DNA from: G963665925 sp963676345 | GTDB lineage: Bacteria > Bacillota > Clostridia > Peptostreptococcales > Acidaminobacteraceae | Assembly (NCBI GenBank): GCA_963676345.2 | Contig: CAXXTS010000006.1 | Location: 434,001 to 498,000 of the forward strand | Length of the DNA: 64,000 nucleotides | Direction of reading: 5' to 3' | Shown here: positions 1-10,082 of the stretch, piece after piece | How positions within the stretch are numbered: the stretch's first letter is position 1 | Layout of the letters: every line of letters starts with the position of its first letter | Notes under the pieces: model-generated | Databases searched by the model: none | Told to the model about the DNA's origin: nothing | Seen by the model: the letters and a program-made list of their open reading frames with translations, nothing else | Program-made: the position numbers and the translations under genes

Positions 1-1
1 G

Positions 2-3000
2 GGGCACAATGCAGACTATGCACCGGTGTCAGGTCGTTTGCAGTTTGATACATTTGACAGTGACTCAGAATATACTGCAAGCCGTTGGTACGATTATACC
101 TATACAAAAGAAGGCCAATTTATTATAGAAGGGGAAGTTCAGGATTTATCTGAGTGGTTGAACGTATCTCTTGAGAAAACGGCTTACCGAGGGTATGTTA
201 TTACAGAAAGCGACTCAGATTATCTGGGGTATGGAAAAGTTAAGGTGGTAGATCCTTCAACAGATGATGTGGTTCAAACATCACAAGTGTACACAGACGG
301 CAGTTTCAAATTGCCATCACTGCCACAAGGGGACTATGAACTGGTTGTTGGCACCTATGTGAACGGTACTTGGTATGAAAGCAGTGTGGCGTTCACGGCC
401 GAGACGACTCAAAAAATAGTGGACATAGGCGGGATCGATATCATGTCTCCAGCAGTCAATGAAGACATGGTCATTCAAATCACCTATGAAGACTATGATG
501 GGACAGTGAAGCCAGTTGAGGAAGATATACTTGTTGAAATTACAGGGGATAGATATGATAGTTTAACCGGTGAAATGTCCTATATTGAAGAATGGTTTGT
601 TGCAGAAGAGGGCATCATCGATCTTACTGACTACTCAGTAGGGGAATATATGCTTGAAATTAATGATGCGTACATCTTTGATCGATATGGATTAGAATCA
701 GAATACGAATATCTGCTTGAAAATCCATATCTTGATGAAAGGGCAGATGTAGAGATTGTATTCGATGGCGTACTGGATTATGACGACTATGATTTTGAAC
801 TGGTCAAGTCACCACTCATGTTTAAAGTGATCAATGAGATCCAAGACACTGCAAATTTGGATTTGACTTTTTCGAGTGCTGGAAGTGCCCAGTATGGCAA
901 TCACATTATTAAAATGACTCCAGTGCACTATGATGCAGGTACGTCTGTTGAAGAAGAGGTCATTCTTGAAGTATACACTACGAATGATCCAGTACTGGAC
1001 TCAGCGCCTTTCAATTTGCGTTTTGAGGAACAAGGCGCAAAGACTTTTGTAAACGGTCAAGAAGTTGCGCCAGGTACATTGTATGAAATCGAACTACCCG
1101 AGGCTGCATATGAAGGGCTAATTAAGGTTGATGAGAGTCTTGATTATCAGAATGATGATATTCAAGTTGTCTTGAGTCAAGGGGACACGATTTTATATAC
1201 GACTTATGAAAGAAATGGTGGCGTGTTCTACTTGCCGGATCTTGAGCCGGGCACTTATGACATCATGGCAAGAGATCTTGCGCAGAATTTGATGCCGACA
1301 CAAAGTCAAACGATCATTATATCTGAAAATGGGATACTCGAGACAGGGGCGATTACGCTTGATTTTGAAGAAGTCAACGTATCGGATATTGGTCATGTTT
1401 TCTACATGGAAAATGGAAATAAAGTTCCAGCAAGCTCTAGTTATTCTATACTTGAATACGATCCCGAGTGGGATGAGTACGATAATGAAGTTTATAATGG
1501 GGACACTGACTATGAGGATGGCTCTTTTACCATACCAAATTTAGATGACGGAGATTATCTGCTAGAGTTTCACAGTTTAGAAGAAGACAGAAAATACTTC
1601 TTTGAAGATGTAGAATTCACTGTGGAAAATGGAGATATTAATCAAAACTTGGAAATTGAACTACAAGCGTTTATATTCTATGGTAAAGCGCATTATTCAG
1701 AAGATATTGAGGTCGAAATTGAGACAAACGATGATGCTGACTATGAAGTGACAACATGTGGTGACGCGTTCATCATCACGAAGATGTATTCACAGACGTA
1801 TCCGGTTGAAGGCCTTATGCGCATTCATGATGTTGGTGAGTATGACCTGAGAGCACCTTCTGACTGGATGGAGTTTGAGTACGATGGGGATACCTTCTAT
1901 ATAGATAATGTTGCCTACCCATTGGGGTTAAGATACGACATCAGATTGTATCAGGCAGACATCGTAGGCTATCTTTCAGATGCCACCGGTCATGATGTTG
2001 AAGGCGGAGAAATCCAATTTTACAGTGTGAACACAGCCGGTGAAGAAGAACTTTATGACTGGACATATAGTGGAGTCTACGGTGAGTTTGCCATGACGCT
2101 TGAGCCAGGTGAATACATAGTGCGTGCAGAGTATTCAGACGATAATGGCGTTGAGTTTATATCCACTGAGGCACGTATTCTAATTGATGCTAATTATATG
2201 CCGGTTGATAATGAAACCTATACAGATTATCCAGAAATCAAGTTGCGTTTAGCTTCTGGTGAAGCGCATACCGTTTATGGTGTAAACGCAAATGGCGAGA
2301 AGCAAGCACTTGGTAACCGTGTTGAGGTGTCTATCTATGATAGAGCCAAGGAAGAAGACATCTATTACACAAATACGGATGAAAAAGGCGTGTTCACAGT
2401 GCCTGAGCTACCTGATGGTTCCTATGAACTATGGATTTGGCCTGAAATGCCAGAAAATATAGCCTATCAGGCTATTGTTGAAGATATTGTCATTGTCGAC
2501 GGTGTGACGTCCTTTGACTTTGATAACATTGTGTGCGAACGCACTCTATATGGTTTATCAGCGAAACCAGCTAGAGGGGAGATGAAAGAAATTGAAGTTG
2601 AGTTGCACCCTAATCCAGGTATTTCAACTTCAACTACAGATGAATACCTACGAATTGAAGAACTAGATGAAGAAGTAGCCGAGGGGCAAATACGAGTATA
2701 CTCGGAGTCTCCTGATATGGCATCCGTTGCGTCCGCGTGGCGATCGTATTCATATAAAAACGGTGTCTTCACAGTAGATGGCAAAGTCATGGACTATGAA
2801 CATGTTGAAGCATGGAATCTGCCGCTAGCACAGTTTATGGGAACCGTTGAAATTGCCGGCTCCAATCAGGAGGTCGAAGGCAAAGTCCATATTGTCAGAG
2901 ACAGTAAATCAATTGGGTGGGAAAACATCCGAAACAACCCGAATCCTGAAAACGCATTGCTGAATAATGTCTTTTATTTCGGCGAACTTGAGGCGGGCCA

Positions 3001-6000
3001 CTACACACTTCAAGCAGAAGCTGAAAATGCGGAGGAACTGGGCATAGAGCTTTATTCTGAGCCGGTTCAAATCGAAATCAGCGTAGCGGGTGAATTGGTA
3101 GGTGAAAATCCAAAGCTGATCTTTAAAGAGGCGACCAGTGAAAAGGACACGCAGTCGCCAACTATTCAAACAAGTCTTAAGACAGAATTAGTAGACGATG
3201 CGCTTTATTCTTTTACGTATGATATTTCAGACAATCAAGCGCTGGACCACTTTAAGTTAAGCTTTAACGGAACGGCTCTGCAAGTGCCAGCTGAAAATGA
3301 GCGGATAGATCTGGTCCTTTCACCAGGTGAAAACACAATAGAAATATATGCAGTTGACAAAGCCGGGAATGAAAGTCGCGTTCAGGCAACTTTGACTTAT
3401 AATAAACCGGTTTCTGAGCAACCAACCATCCAGTTCACTCATACTGAGCCAACACGTGGGCCTGTATCCTTCTGGATTGTTGAGAAAAACATGCCGATTA
3501 TTGAAGTGAAAATCGGTGACGGAGATTGGGCACATCTGTCAAGCGGTGAGGTCAAATCCAATGAAATCATACAAGCGCGTATGAAAGAACTTGAAAGTGA
3601 CCCGTGGAGTCCAATTTCTACAGCTCAAGTCACTTGGATCGATCAAGAAAAGCCCGTCATTGAGGCAGATCTTGAAGACAGTCTTGTGAATACAAGCACC
3701 CTTACATTCAATATTGATGTGAAGGACAATGTAGCAGTTAAAGAAATTGAGTTTGACTGTGACAGTGACGACTATACCCTGAACACTGATGGAACTATGA
3801 CTGTCATGCTGGAAGAAGGTCAAAATACCCTACAGATGGTTGTTTTTGATACAGCAGGCAATTATGTGACTTGGACAAAAGAAGTGACGCTAGATACAAA
3901 AGCCCCTGGTGTAGAAATTCATTACTCGACAGACCAGGCGACAAATAAGGCTGTTCTTGTAACCTATGAAGTCGATGAAGCGTATGAGTTGGTTTCAGGC
4001 GGGACATATCATATCTTTGACACAAATGGAAAGCATGAATTTGTTCTGAAGGATCTTGCGGGCAATGTGACAAAGTTTACAGCTCAAGTGGACTGGATTG
4101 ACAAAATGCCAATCCAACTGACATCAACCGAATTAAAACTGGGTGATGCAGTACTTAATCATGCAGTGCATGCAGGAGACAAGATTACTCTAATTGCACG
4201 ATTTGATAAATTGGTTCGTGCAGAAGCCTATATTTCTGGTCTTGTTGATCCATCAGAAATGACACAAAGAGATGATGGTACATATGCATGGTCATGGACC
4301 GTGCCAGATGCATTAAATGAAAAGCTAACATTAGAACTACGTGTGGAGGATCCAGCTGGAAATGCGGCTTCATTTGAAGCCGGAAGAATATGGGTAGACA
4401 ATAAGGCACCAGTTGTATCAGCATCACTTGCTCCAGATACAAAGCTTATAGAAGGCTACATTACAGATGAAAGTGCTGTACTCCAAGTTAGAAGTTCAGC
4501 AAACACAGTACACTATGGCTTTAGTTCAGATGCACTGAAAGAGAGTGTTGAAGATGGCAAGATCATACTCGATGGTACTGGGAAGGATGCAGTTAATCAA
4601 ACGCTTTATATTCAAGCAGTAGATGAAGCCGGCAACAAATCAGAAGTTAAGGCAGTTGAACTGAAGTGGGACACAGTTGCACCTGCAAAACCTGATATTC
4701 AGTTGGATAGCAGTCAGGTGAACACTGACATGACCACACTTTCAGGTACTGCCAAAGCAGATCGCGTTCTCATTTACAAAATGGTGAAAGACAAGCGAGT
4801 CAACGTCGCTAATACGACTGCAGACGAATTTGCACTTGGCGTGTCGGTCTTCTTGCGTGAAGGTGAGAATACCTTCTATGTTATTTGCAAAGACAATGCG
4901 GACAATGATTCTGAGCCAACCGAAGTGACAGTCTATTCTGATCGCACAAAACCTCTTCTTAAGGTAGAAGGGACAGCTGAAAGTAGCAAAGTAATTTTGA
5001 CATCAAGTGAAGCTTTATCTCAAGTTGAGATGAAAATCAATGATGGGGCTTGGAAGGCTCTCGATAACATTGCAGCAAAACAAGCAGTGGAAATTGAGCT
5101 AGGTAAACTAGACAGTGGCGACAATCAAATAACCATCAGAGGTCGTGACGCATTCGGCAATGAAGGCTACGGCAGATTATCAAAACTGGTGATTGCACAA
5201 GGCGAAAAGATTGTAGCCAAAGCGATTAACGATGATATGACCCTAGCAGTGGGCAGTTTTACAGAAGCGACAACCCTATCTGTTGCAACTGTAACTGTTG
5301 ACGCTGAAGAAGGAAAACATTTCGCATCAGAGCCGATTGACTTTACGCTGGAAGGTAGTGCACAAATTGAGGACTATCTGATCGTCAATATGGAAATTGG
5401 TCAGGGCTATAGTCCATCAACTAAACTCTATTACTTTGATGAATCAAATGACTCATGGATAGTGCTTGATGGCAGTGGTGAACATGGAGACAGCTTCTAT
5501 AACGGGTCAGGTGAAGACGTGACGTATACCTTTACTGCACCGTCCGGCGCAAAAGAAGATGTTATCATACCATCTGGAGAACTAGGCGCCATGCTTCTAC
5601 ACTTCTCAACCTATGGGGCACAAGATGATGAGACCGCACCTGAAGTTGAGGTCAGTCATAGTATTGAAAACAATTTGAGTGCAGAGGCAGATATTGACAT
5701 GCAGGTAGATGTCAACGAGGCGTCTGATATTGCAGTAACTGTTAATGGAGCACTACAGAAGACCGTTTCTGTTTCAAAAGGTCAAACGACTATTAGGGTT
5801 ACACTTGAAGAAGGTGAAAACACGCTTAAAGTGACTGCGACCGATGAAGCGGGCAATGTTTCCACAGAAAGTCCTGTGTTTGAACTGGAACTGGACAGCA
5901 AGGCGCCAGAAGTTAATGTGACGACAAACAGTTCGGCACTAACACGTGAAGACACAGCTGTATTTAACATCAGTGCGACAGATGTCCGTTCCAATTTTGA

Positions 6001-7960
6001 AAAAGTCATCATTAATCAAAATGGTCGAGTAACAGAAATGACATCTGCATCATTTGATATTGAGTTGACCCTTGAAGAAGGCGAAAACCTGTTTGAATTT
6101 ACAGCCTATGACAAAGCAGGCAATGCATCTGAGAAAGCTGTGCATAAAATTGTTAAGGATACAACGGCACCTGAAATCATTATTGGAGGTGCATCTGAAG
6201 GCGATGTACTTGCATCTAATACGAACTTGTCTGTCAATGTGAAGAACAATGATCTAAAAACATGGAAGGCTGTCCTTTATAAAGACGGTATTAAAGAAGA
6301 TACATTTACGTTTAATGATGGAAAGACCTTGGCAACATCAACACAGTCAGGAAGCGCCCTCTATGAACTCCGTGTGACTGCAGAAGATGCGGCGGGCAAT
6401 TTTGCGACTGCGAAGTTGACCTTTACGGTTGACAGAGAAGTACCGGAGCTTACTATTGAAGGTTTGAAAAGTACTTCATATTCAAATGAACCCGTGCGTC
6501 CAGTCGTCCGTGTTTTACCGGCAGATGGCACAGACCTGAGCATAACACTTCAAAAAGATGGGCAAGCCCTTACATTTGCAAGTGGCGATACACTTTCTGA
6601 AGATGGTATTTATGTGCTTCAGACAACGGCGGTTCGTAATGGAAAATTTGCATCTCTTACAAAGTCATTTACAATCGATCAAATGAAGCCTGTAATTACA
6701 GTCAGTGGATTCAGTGCAGTAAATCATTCAGCTGTATCTGTCAATTTCAGCGCAGGAGATACACACCTAGAAAGTGTGCAGGCAAGTATTCAGTATAATG
6801 GCGGTGGACAAACGGCAATCACATCTGGACAAAGCTTTAGTGCTTACGGCACCTATACAGTAAATGTTCAGGCAGTGGATTTAGCTGGGAATGAAGCTGT
6901 CTACAGCACGACATTTACAATTGAAGAACCATCGTCAGGACGGGACAAAGATAAAAACCGAGACGATGATCGCGGTAAACACCGTTCATCAGGTGGTGGA
7001 AGCAGCTCAACCATTGTTGTGAAAGAAGAACCTGTGGCACAAGGCGCATTTGAAGGCACCCTGAGTTTTGAAAATGGCTTACTGAAAATGAAAGCTGCAA
7101 GAGCGGTGGATGCTTTGAAAAATAATATTAAGTTTGAACGTTTTGCACCAAATTCAGGTGTTGTACCGCTCGCGGTTAAAACAGCCTCTGATATTATATC
7201 CCTTTCATCGGATTCCGATTTAGCGCCTATGATGCGTGAGGTTGAAATGAAGGTGGATGCAGCAGCTATTACAAATCCAGAAACCCTGATTGCATACCAG
7301 TTCAACCCAGAAACAAATGAGTGGGTAGCAGCAGGCGGTTTCTATAATCCTGAAACAGGTACACTGACATTCAAATCAGATACCTTGGGTTATTTTACAG
7401 CGATGAATGTAGAGAAGTCCTTTACAGATACATCTGAGGCGGTCTGGGCTCAAAATGCTATTGAAACGCTGGCATCAAGAAGTGTCATCAGTGGGTATGG
7501 TGATGGCAGCTATAAACCGAATGCAGATATTACAAGAGCCGAGTTTGCAGCAATTCTATGTCAGGCGGTAGAAGCATTTGAGACAGATGAAACCCTTGAG
7601 TTTGCAGATGTAAATGGTGAATGGTATGAAGACGTCTTGAAACTGGCAGTGACCAATGGTTTTATGAGCGGATATAATGGCGAAATGCATCCGAATGATC
7701 CAATCAATCGTGAGCAGATGGCGGTTATGATCATGAACGCTTTTGGAAAACTGACAGACCAAGGTGTGCTCGATGTGTCCATGTCTTACACAGATACAAG
7801 TGCAATGAGCAGCTGGGCCATTCCAGCTATTGCTAAAGCAGATGCCTTGGGTATTCTGGAAGATGTGGCAACAGAAAAATACGCACCTAAACAAAACTCG
7901 ACACGTGCCGAAGCAGCTGTTATGGTTTATAAAATGCTGAAGGCCCTTAAGTGGATGTAA
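2..7960 (+). CDS. Giant SLH-anchored Ig-repeat surface protein (5' end outside window)
   Basis: The frame is open to the first base, so the N-terminus and signal peptide lie upstream; about 2650 residues are visible. The first ~1000 residues carry spaced beta-rich modules with a repeated G-x-F-x-(L/V)-P-x-L-x-x-G-x-Y-x-L pattern, like CnaB or carboxypeptidase-regulatory folds. The middle carries many bacterial Ig-like modules marked by GEN-T/L and D-x-AGN. A charged and GGGS linker (about residue 2320) precedes a beta domain, and the last ~180 residues hold three SLH motifs (ITRAEFA, INREQMA, STRAEAA). SLH triplets bind pyruvylated cell-wall polymer, so it is probably a stalk-like S-layer or adhesion protein. 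The SLH assignment is secure; the adhesive role is inferred. A GTG at 26 is in frame but nothing marks it as the start. Confidence 0.93.
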   Translation, partial: GHNADYAPVSGRLQFDTFDSDSEYTASRWYDYTYTKEGQFIIEGEVQDLSEWLNVSLEKTAYRGYVITESDSDYLGYGKVKVVDPSTDDVVQTSQVYTDGSFKLPSLPQGDYELVVGTYVNGTWYESSVAFTAETTQKIVDIGGIDIMSPAVNEDMVIQITYEDYDGTVKPVEEDILVEITGDRYDSLTGEMSYIEEWFVAEEGIIDLTDYSVGEYMLEINDAYIFDRYGLESEYEYLLENPYLDERADVEIVFDGVLDYDDYDFELVKSPLMFKVINEIQDTANLDLTFSSAGSAQYGNHIIKMTPVHYDAGTSVEEEVILEVYTTNDPVLDSAPFNLRFEEQGAKTFVNGQEVAPGTLYEIELPEAAYEGLIKVDESLDYQNDDIQVVLSQGDTILYTTYERNGGVFYLPDLEPGTYDIMARDLAQNLMPTQSQTIIISENGILETGAITLDFEEVNVSDIGHVFYMENGNKVPASSSYSILEYDPEWDEYDNEVYNGDTDYEDGSFTIPNLDDGDYLLEFHSLEEDRKYFFEDVEFTVENGDINQNLEIELQAFIFYGKAHYSEDIEVEIETNDDADYEVTTCGDAFIITKMYSQTYPVEGLMRIHDVGEYDLRAPSDWMEFEYDGDTFYIDNVAYPLGLRYDIRLYQADIVGYLSDATGHDVEGGEIQFYSVNTAGEEELYDWTYSGVYGEFAMTLEPGEYIVRAEYSDDNGVEFISTEARILIDANYMPVDNETYTDYPEIKLRLASGEAHTVYGVNANGEKQALGNRVEVSIYDRAKEEDIYYTNTDEKGVFTVPELPDGSYELWIWPEMPENIAYQAIVEDIVIVDGVTSFDFDNIVCERTLYGLSAKPARGEMKEIEVELHPNPGISTSTTDEYLRIEELDEEVAEGQIRVYSESPDMASVASAWRSYSYKNGVFTVDGKVMDYEHVEAWNLPLAQFMGTVEIAGSNQEVEGKVHIVRDSKSIGWENIRNNPNPENALLNNVFYFGELEAGHYTLQAEAENAEELGIELYSEPVQIEISVAGELVGENPKLIFKEATSEKDTQSPTIQTSLKTELVDDALYSFTYDISDNQALDHFKLSFNGTALQVPAENERIDLVLSPGENTIEIYAVDKAGNESRVQATLTYNKPVSEQPTIQFTHTEPTRGPVSFWIVEKNMPIIEVKIGDGDWAHLSSGEVKSNEIIQARMKELESDPWSPISTAQVTWIDQEKPVIEADLEDSLVNTSTLTFNIDVKDNVAVKEIEFDCDSDDYTLNTDGTMTVMLEEGQNTLQMVVFDTAGNYVTWTKEVTLDTKAPGVEIHYSTDQATNKAVLVTYEVDEAYELVSGGTYHIFDTNGKHEFVLKDLAGNVTKFTAQVDWIDKMPIQLTSTELKLGDAVLNHAVHAGDKITLIARFDKLVRAEAYISGLVDPSEMTQRDDGTYAWSWTVPDALNEKLTLELRVEDPAGNAASFEAGRIWVDNKAPVVSASLAPDTKLIEGYITDESAVLQVRSSANTVHYGFSSDALKESVEDGKIILDGTGKDAVNQTLYIQAVDEAGNKSEVKAVELKWDTVAPAKPDIQLDSSQVNTDMTTLSGTAKADRVLIYKMVKDKRVNVANTTADEFALGVSVFLREGENTFYVICKDNADNDSEPTEVTVYSDRTKPLLKVEGTAESSKVILTSSEALSQVEMKINDGAWKALDNIAAKQAVEIELGKLDSGDNQITIRGRDAFGNEGYGRLSKLVIAQGEKIVAKAINDDMTLAVGSFTEATTLSVATVTVDAEEGKHFASEPIDFTLEGSAQIEDYLIVNMEIGQGYSPSTKLYYFDESNDSWIVLDGSGEHGDSFYNGSGEDVTYTFTAPSGAKEDVIIPSGELGAMLLHFSTYGAQDDETAPEVEVSHSIENNLSAEADIDMQVDVNEASDIAVTVNGALQKTVSVSKGQTTIRVTLEEGENTLKVTATDEAGNVSTESPVFELELDSKAPEVNVTTNSSALTREDTAVFNISATDVRSNFEKVIINQNGRVTEMTSASFDIELTLEEGENLFEFTAYDKAGNASEKAVHKIVKDTTAPEIIIGGASEGDVLASNTNLSVNVKNNDLKTWKAVLYKDGIKEDTFTFNDGKTLATSTQSGSALYELRVTAEDAAGNFATAKLTFTVDREVPELTIEGLKSTSYSNEPVRPVVRVLPADGTDLSITLQKDGQALTFASGDTLSEDGIYVLQTTAVRNGKFASLTKSFTIDQMKPVITVSGFSAVNHSAVSVNFSAGDTHLESVQASIQYNGGGQTAITSGQSFSAYGTYTVNVQAVDLAGNEAVYSTTFTIEEPSSGRDKDKNRDDDRGKHRSSGGGSSSTIVVKEEPVAQGAFEGTLSFENGLLKMKAARAVDALKNNIKFERFAPNSGVVPLAVKTASDIISLSSDSDLAPMMREVEMKVDAAAITNPETLIAYQFNPETNEWVAAGGFYNPETGTLTFKSDTLGYFTAMNVEKSFTDTSEAVWAQNAIETLASRSVISGYGDGSYKPNADITRAEFAAILCQAVEAFETDETLEFADVNGEWYEDVLKLAVTNGFMSGYNGEMHPNDPINREQMAVMIMNAFGKLTDQGVLDVSMSYTDTSAMSSWAIPAIAKADALGILEDVATEKYAPKQNSTRAEAAVMVYKMLKALKWM

Positions 7961-8011
7961 GTTGAGTTGAAAAAACTGAAATGATATGTGTGTGAAGATG
8001 AATGATTAATG

Positions 8012-8035
8012 GAGGGCTGCTTATTGGCAGCCCTC
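8012..8035 (+). terminator. Hairpin after the giant SLH gene
   Basis: A perfect 9-bp stem (GAGGGCTGC / GCAGCCCTC) with a 6-nt loop lies 50 bp after the stop codon. The U-tract is poor, so termination may be inefficient. Confidence 0.65.
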
Positions 8036-8186
8036 TCATATTGAAAACATTTTTACATGCTGTCTTATCATCTTAAACATGCGTAAACGGATTCTTTAGA
8101 ACAAGATGGCTGATTTTATAAGGGAACCGTGGGTATAGGCTATGGGAAGCTGGAACAATACTGCGCATAACAGGCAGGGTGATTGA

Positions 8187-9653
8187 ATGTCAATCGGAAA
8201 GGCTTTATCCGAGACGCATCTGATTGAAGTAGATGCTATAAAAAGAATATGGCTGTATATCTGTAAGAAAAACCCCAATGATTCTCAAGAAGAACTGGAG
8301 GGTGTATTTTCTCATGCCCTGCGCATGGCAATCCAGAAATACATGATTGAGATTGCTGAAGAACAGGTTTATGAGAAAGTGCTCAACCAGCTTACCAAGG
8401 CCCTGTTTGAATCTCCTAAAAGCGGTTTGACCCATAAGCAGATGCTGGACTCTACCTTACATACATCATGTATTCTGCTTGGCGATGTATCCGAAGATAC
8501 CCACAGAGCGTGCAGAGAATGGCTTGCTGATGTGTGTGGAAATAAACGTCCAGACCATAGACTTTCTGAAGTAAACCCAGAAAAAGAAAAACACGTATTT
8601 GCTACAAGTCCAATCCAGCTGGCTGTTAGAAAATATCTTTTGAGCGAAATTGAAGCGGTAAAAGAGGGGATTTCTAAAGAGCAAAGCAGGAAGGCCCTTG
8701 TCATGCGCAATCAGCTATACCATTTGAAGGAAAGTATAGAAAGAGGACTAGAAAAGAGCTCAGAAGAAACTTTTGTGGCGGAGCTTGAATACCAAAGGGC
8801 AGAGTCTGATTTTATGCATACAGGTTCTGCGTATATTAAGCATAGGGCAATGAAAATACTCAAGCACTATAAGACGTTTCGAAACAATATGGTTTTAAGT
8901 CCTGATAGAGCGCTTTTTATACAGACTTTGACACGTGCTCGGTTGGGTATTAAATCAGCCAGCGCACAGTGTGGTTCATGGATACGTGAATTAGAAACAG
9001 AAAAGATAATGCAGACCGCAAGTCTCGCTTTTATGCTTATTTTATCAGTGCATCTGGTTACAGAGGTAAATCATAAGTCGAGTCAAGTTTATTCTGGACT
9101 TACCCTCGATAAGAGCCCCCCGGTGAATGAACGCGCTAGGGTATGGAAGGCAATGGACATTGAAGATGAAAAGCATTTTATTGAACTCAAAAAAGAGAAG
9201 GCCAGTCAGGAGCATGACCAACGCTATAATCCCTTTCCGTATACTCATGTAAACTGGGCGGGTGTTCGAGCTTACTTAAAATCTTATAACTCTATGTTAG
9301 CGGAATCACCCTACTTTGAAATTGTCATAGATGTGGGCATGGAAAAAAACGTTGATCCAAGACTCTTGTTCTCCATTGTCGGTCAAGAGCAGTCCTTTGT
9401 ACGTAAAGGGTCTGTCAGTTCAGGACGCATTATAAACAATCCTTACAATGTGTATGTCAGCTGGCAAGACTATAATACCAGCCTGAGAGACAGTACAGAA
9501 ATAGCGGCCAATACCATACGCAATATCATGGCTGAGGCGCCTTATGAAATCCATCCGGTTAAGGCACTCAATGAAGTCTATGCAGAAGACCCAAGATGGT
9601 GGATTGGTGTCGATTATTTTTATACGGAAATGGTGCAGCTAGGGGAAATTTGA
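8187..9653 (+). CDS. Single-pass membrane protein with C-terminal lysozyme-like domain
   Basis: This 488-residue protein has a helical, charged N-terminal half (1-270) of no family I recognise and one membrane segment at about 274-292. After it comes an extracytoplasmic domain (about 355-488) that resembles transglycosylase/glucosaminidase folds: a Glu at ~401 in IVGQEQSF, a downstream NNPYNV, and a WWIGVDYFY end. The layout suggests a membrane-tethered cell-wall hydrolase with a cytoplasmic sensing or anchoring part, but catalysis is inferred only from the short Glu motif. ATG 8187 has an AGGGTG ribosome site. It sits alone between the SLH gene and the galU leader. Confidence 0.6.
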   Translation: MSIGKALSETHLIEVDAIKRIWLYICKKNPNDSQEELEGVFSHALRMAIQKYMIEIAEEQVYEKVLNQLTKALFESPKSGLTHKQMLDSTLHTSCILLGDVSEDTHRACREWLADVCGNKRPDHRLSEVNPEKEKHVFATSPIQLAVRKYLLSEIEAVKEGISKEQSRKALVMRNQLYHLKESIERGLEKSSEETFVAELEYQRAESDFMHTGSAYIKHRAMKILKHYKTFRNNMVLSPDRALFIQTLTRARLGIKSASAQCGSWIRELETEKIMQTASLAFMLILSVHLVTEVNHKSSQVYSGLTLDKSPPVNERARVWKAMDIEDEKHFIELKKEKASQEHDQRYNPFPYTHVNWAGVRAYLKSYNSMLAESPYFEIVIDVGMEKNVDPRLLFSIVGQEQSFVRKGSVSSGRIINNPYNVYVSWQDYNTSLRDSTEIAANTIRNIMAEAPYEIHPVKALNEVYAEDPRWWIGVDYFYTEMVQLGEI

Positions 9654-9802
9654 TATTGGGTTTATGAATTTTGAGTAATAGGGTAAGCATAACCCCAAGA
9701 ATCATAACACTAAAAAATTATAACTCGTAATGTAAACGTTCAATGAGAACCATATGATCTTTGACTCCCACCAGACCTGCGCAGTACATAAATATATAAA
9801 TC

Positions 9803-9850
9803 AACCCCTGTAAAAAGCCTAATGCAAATAGGCCTAAATTTACAGGGGTT
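9803..9850. other. Long inverted repeat (12-bp arms) in a gene-free stretch
   Basis: AACCCCTGTAAA (9803-9814) is perfectly complementary to TTTACAGGGGTT (9839-9850), and the 24-nt interior can form a second small stem (AGCCT/AGGCC-type). It lies 150 bp after the lysozyme-like gene in a 430-bp gap. It could be a factor-independent terminator without a good U-tract, or a relic of a small mobile element. Confidence 0.55.
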
Positions 9851-9978
9851 TAATATTTGGAAATATACTCGATATTTTGGGTAAACAGGTCCAATTTCGG
9901 ACATATAAGATGCCATAGTGGTTACTGGCGGCAAATTTCAAAAGGACTATAGTCACTTTATTATACTACTAGTTGTGA

Positions 9979-10052
9979 GTGGTTGCTTGGCAGCCACGAA
10001 CGTCCCATATTCCCGGAGAGGGCTTGCCCAGCCTTCTCCAACCTATTATGGG
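9979..10052 (+). promoter_or_regulatory. Candidate structured leader RNA upstream of galU
   Basis: Three helices are visible within 75 nt: GTGGTTG/CAGCCAC (9979-9985 with 9991-9997), GGAGAGGGCT/AGCCTTCTCC (10015-10024 with 10030-10039, one G-U pair), and CCCATA/TATGGG (10004-10009 with 10047-10052) closing around the second. It ends about 30 nt before galU. I do not recognise it as a known riboswitch. A leader controlling the polysaccharide locus, for example an antitermination target, is inference. Confidence 0.45.
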
Positions 10053-10082
10053 CTGTATGTGTTAAAGACTGGGAGTTGAGAC

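Noticed and set aside
2467..2790. Minus-strand genes inside the giant SLH gene
   Set aside because: Several long antisense frames occur, but all are shadows of the strongly coding plus-strand frame and lack start signals.
9979..10052. tRNA, SRP RNA or c-di-GMP riboswitch in the galU leader
   Set aside because: No T-loop GTTC-A motif, no SRP GGAA/AGCAG domain, and no GEMM core motifs are present.
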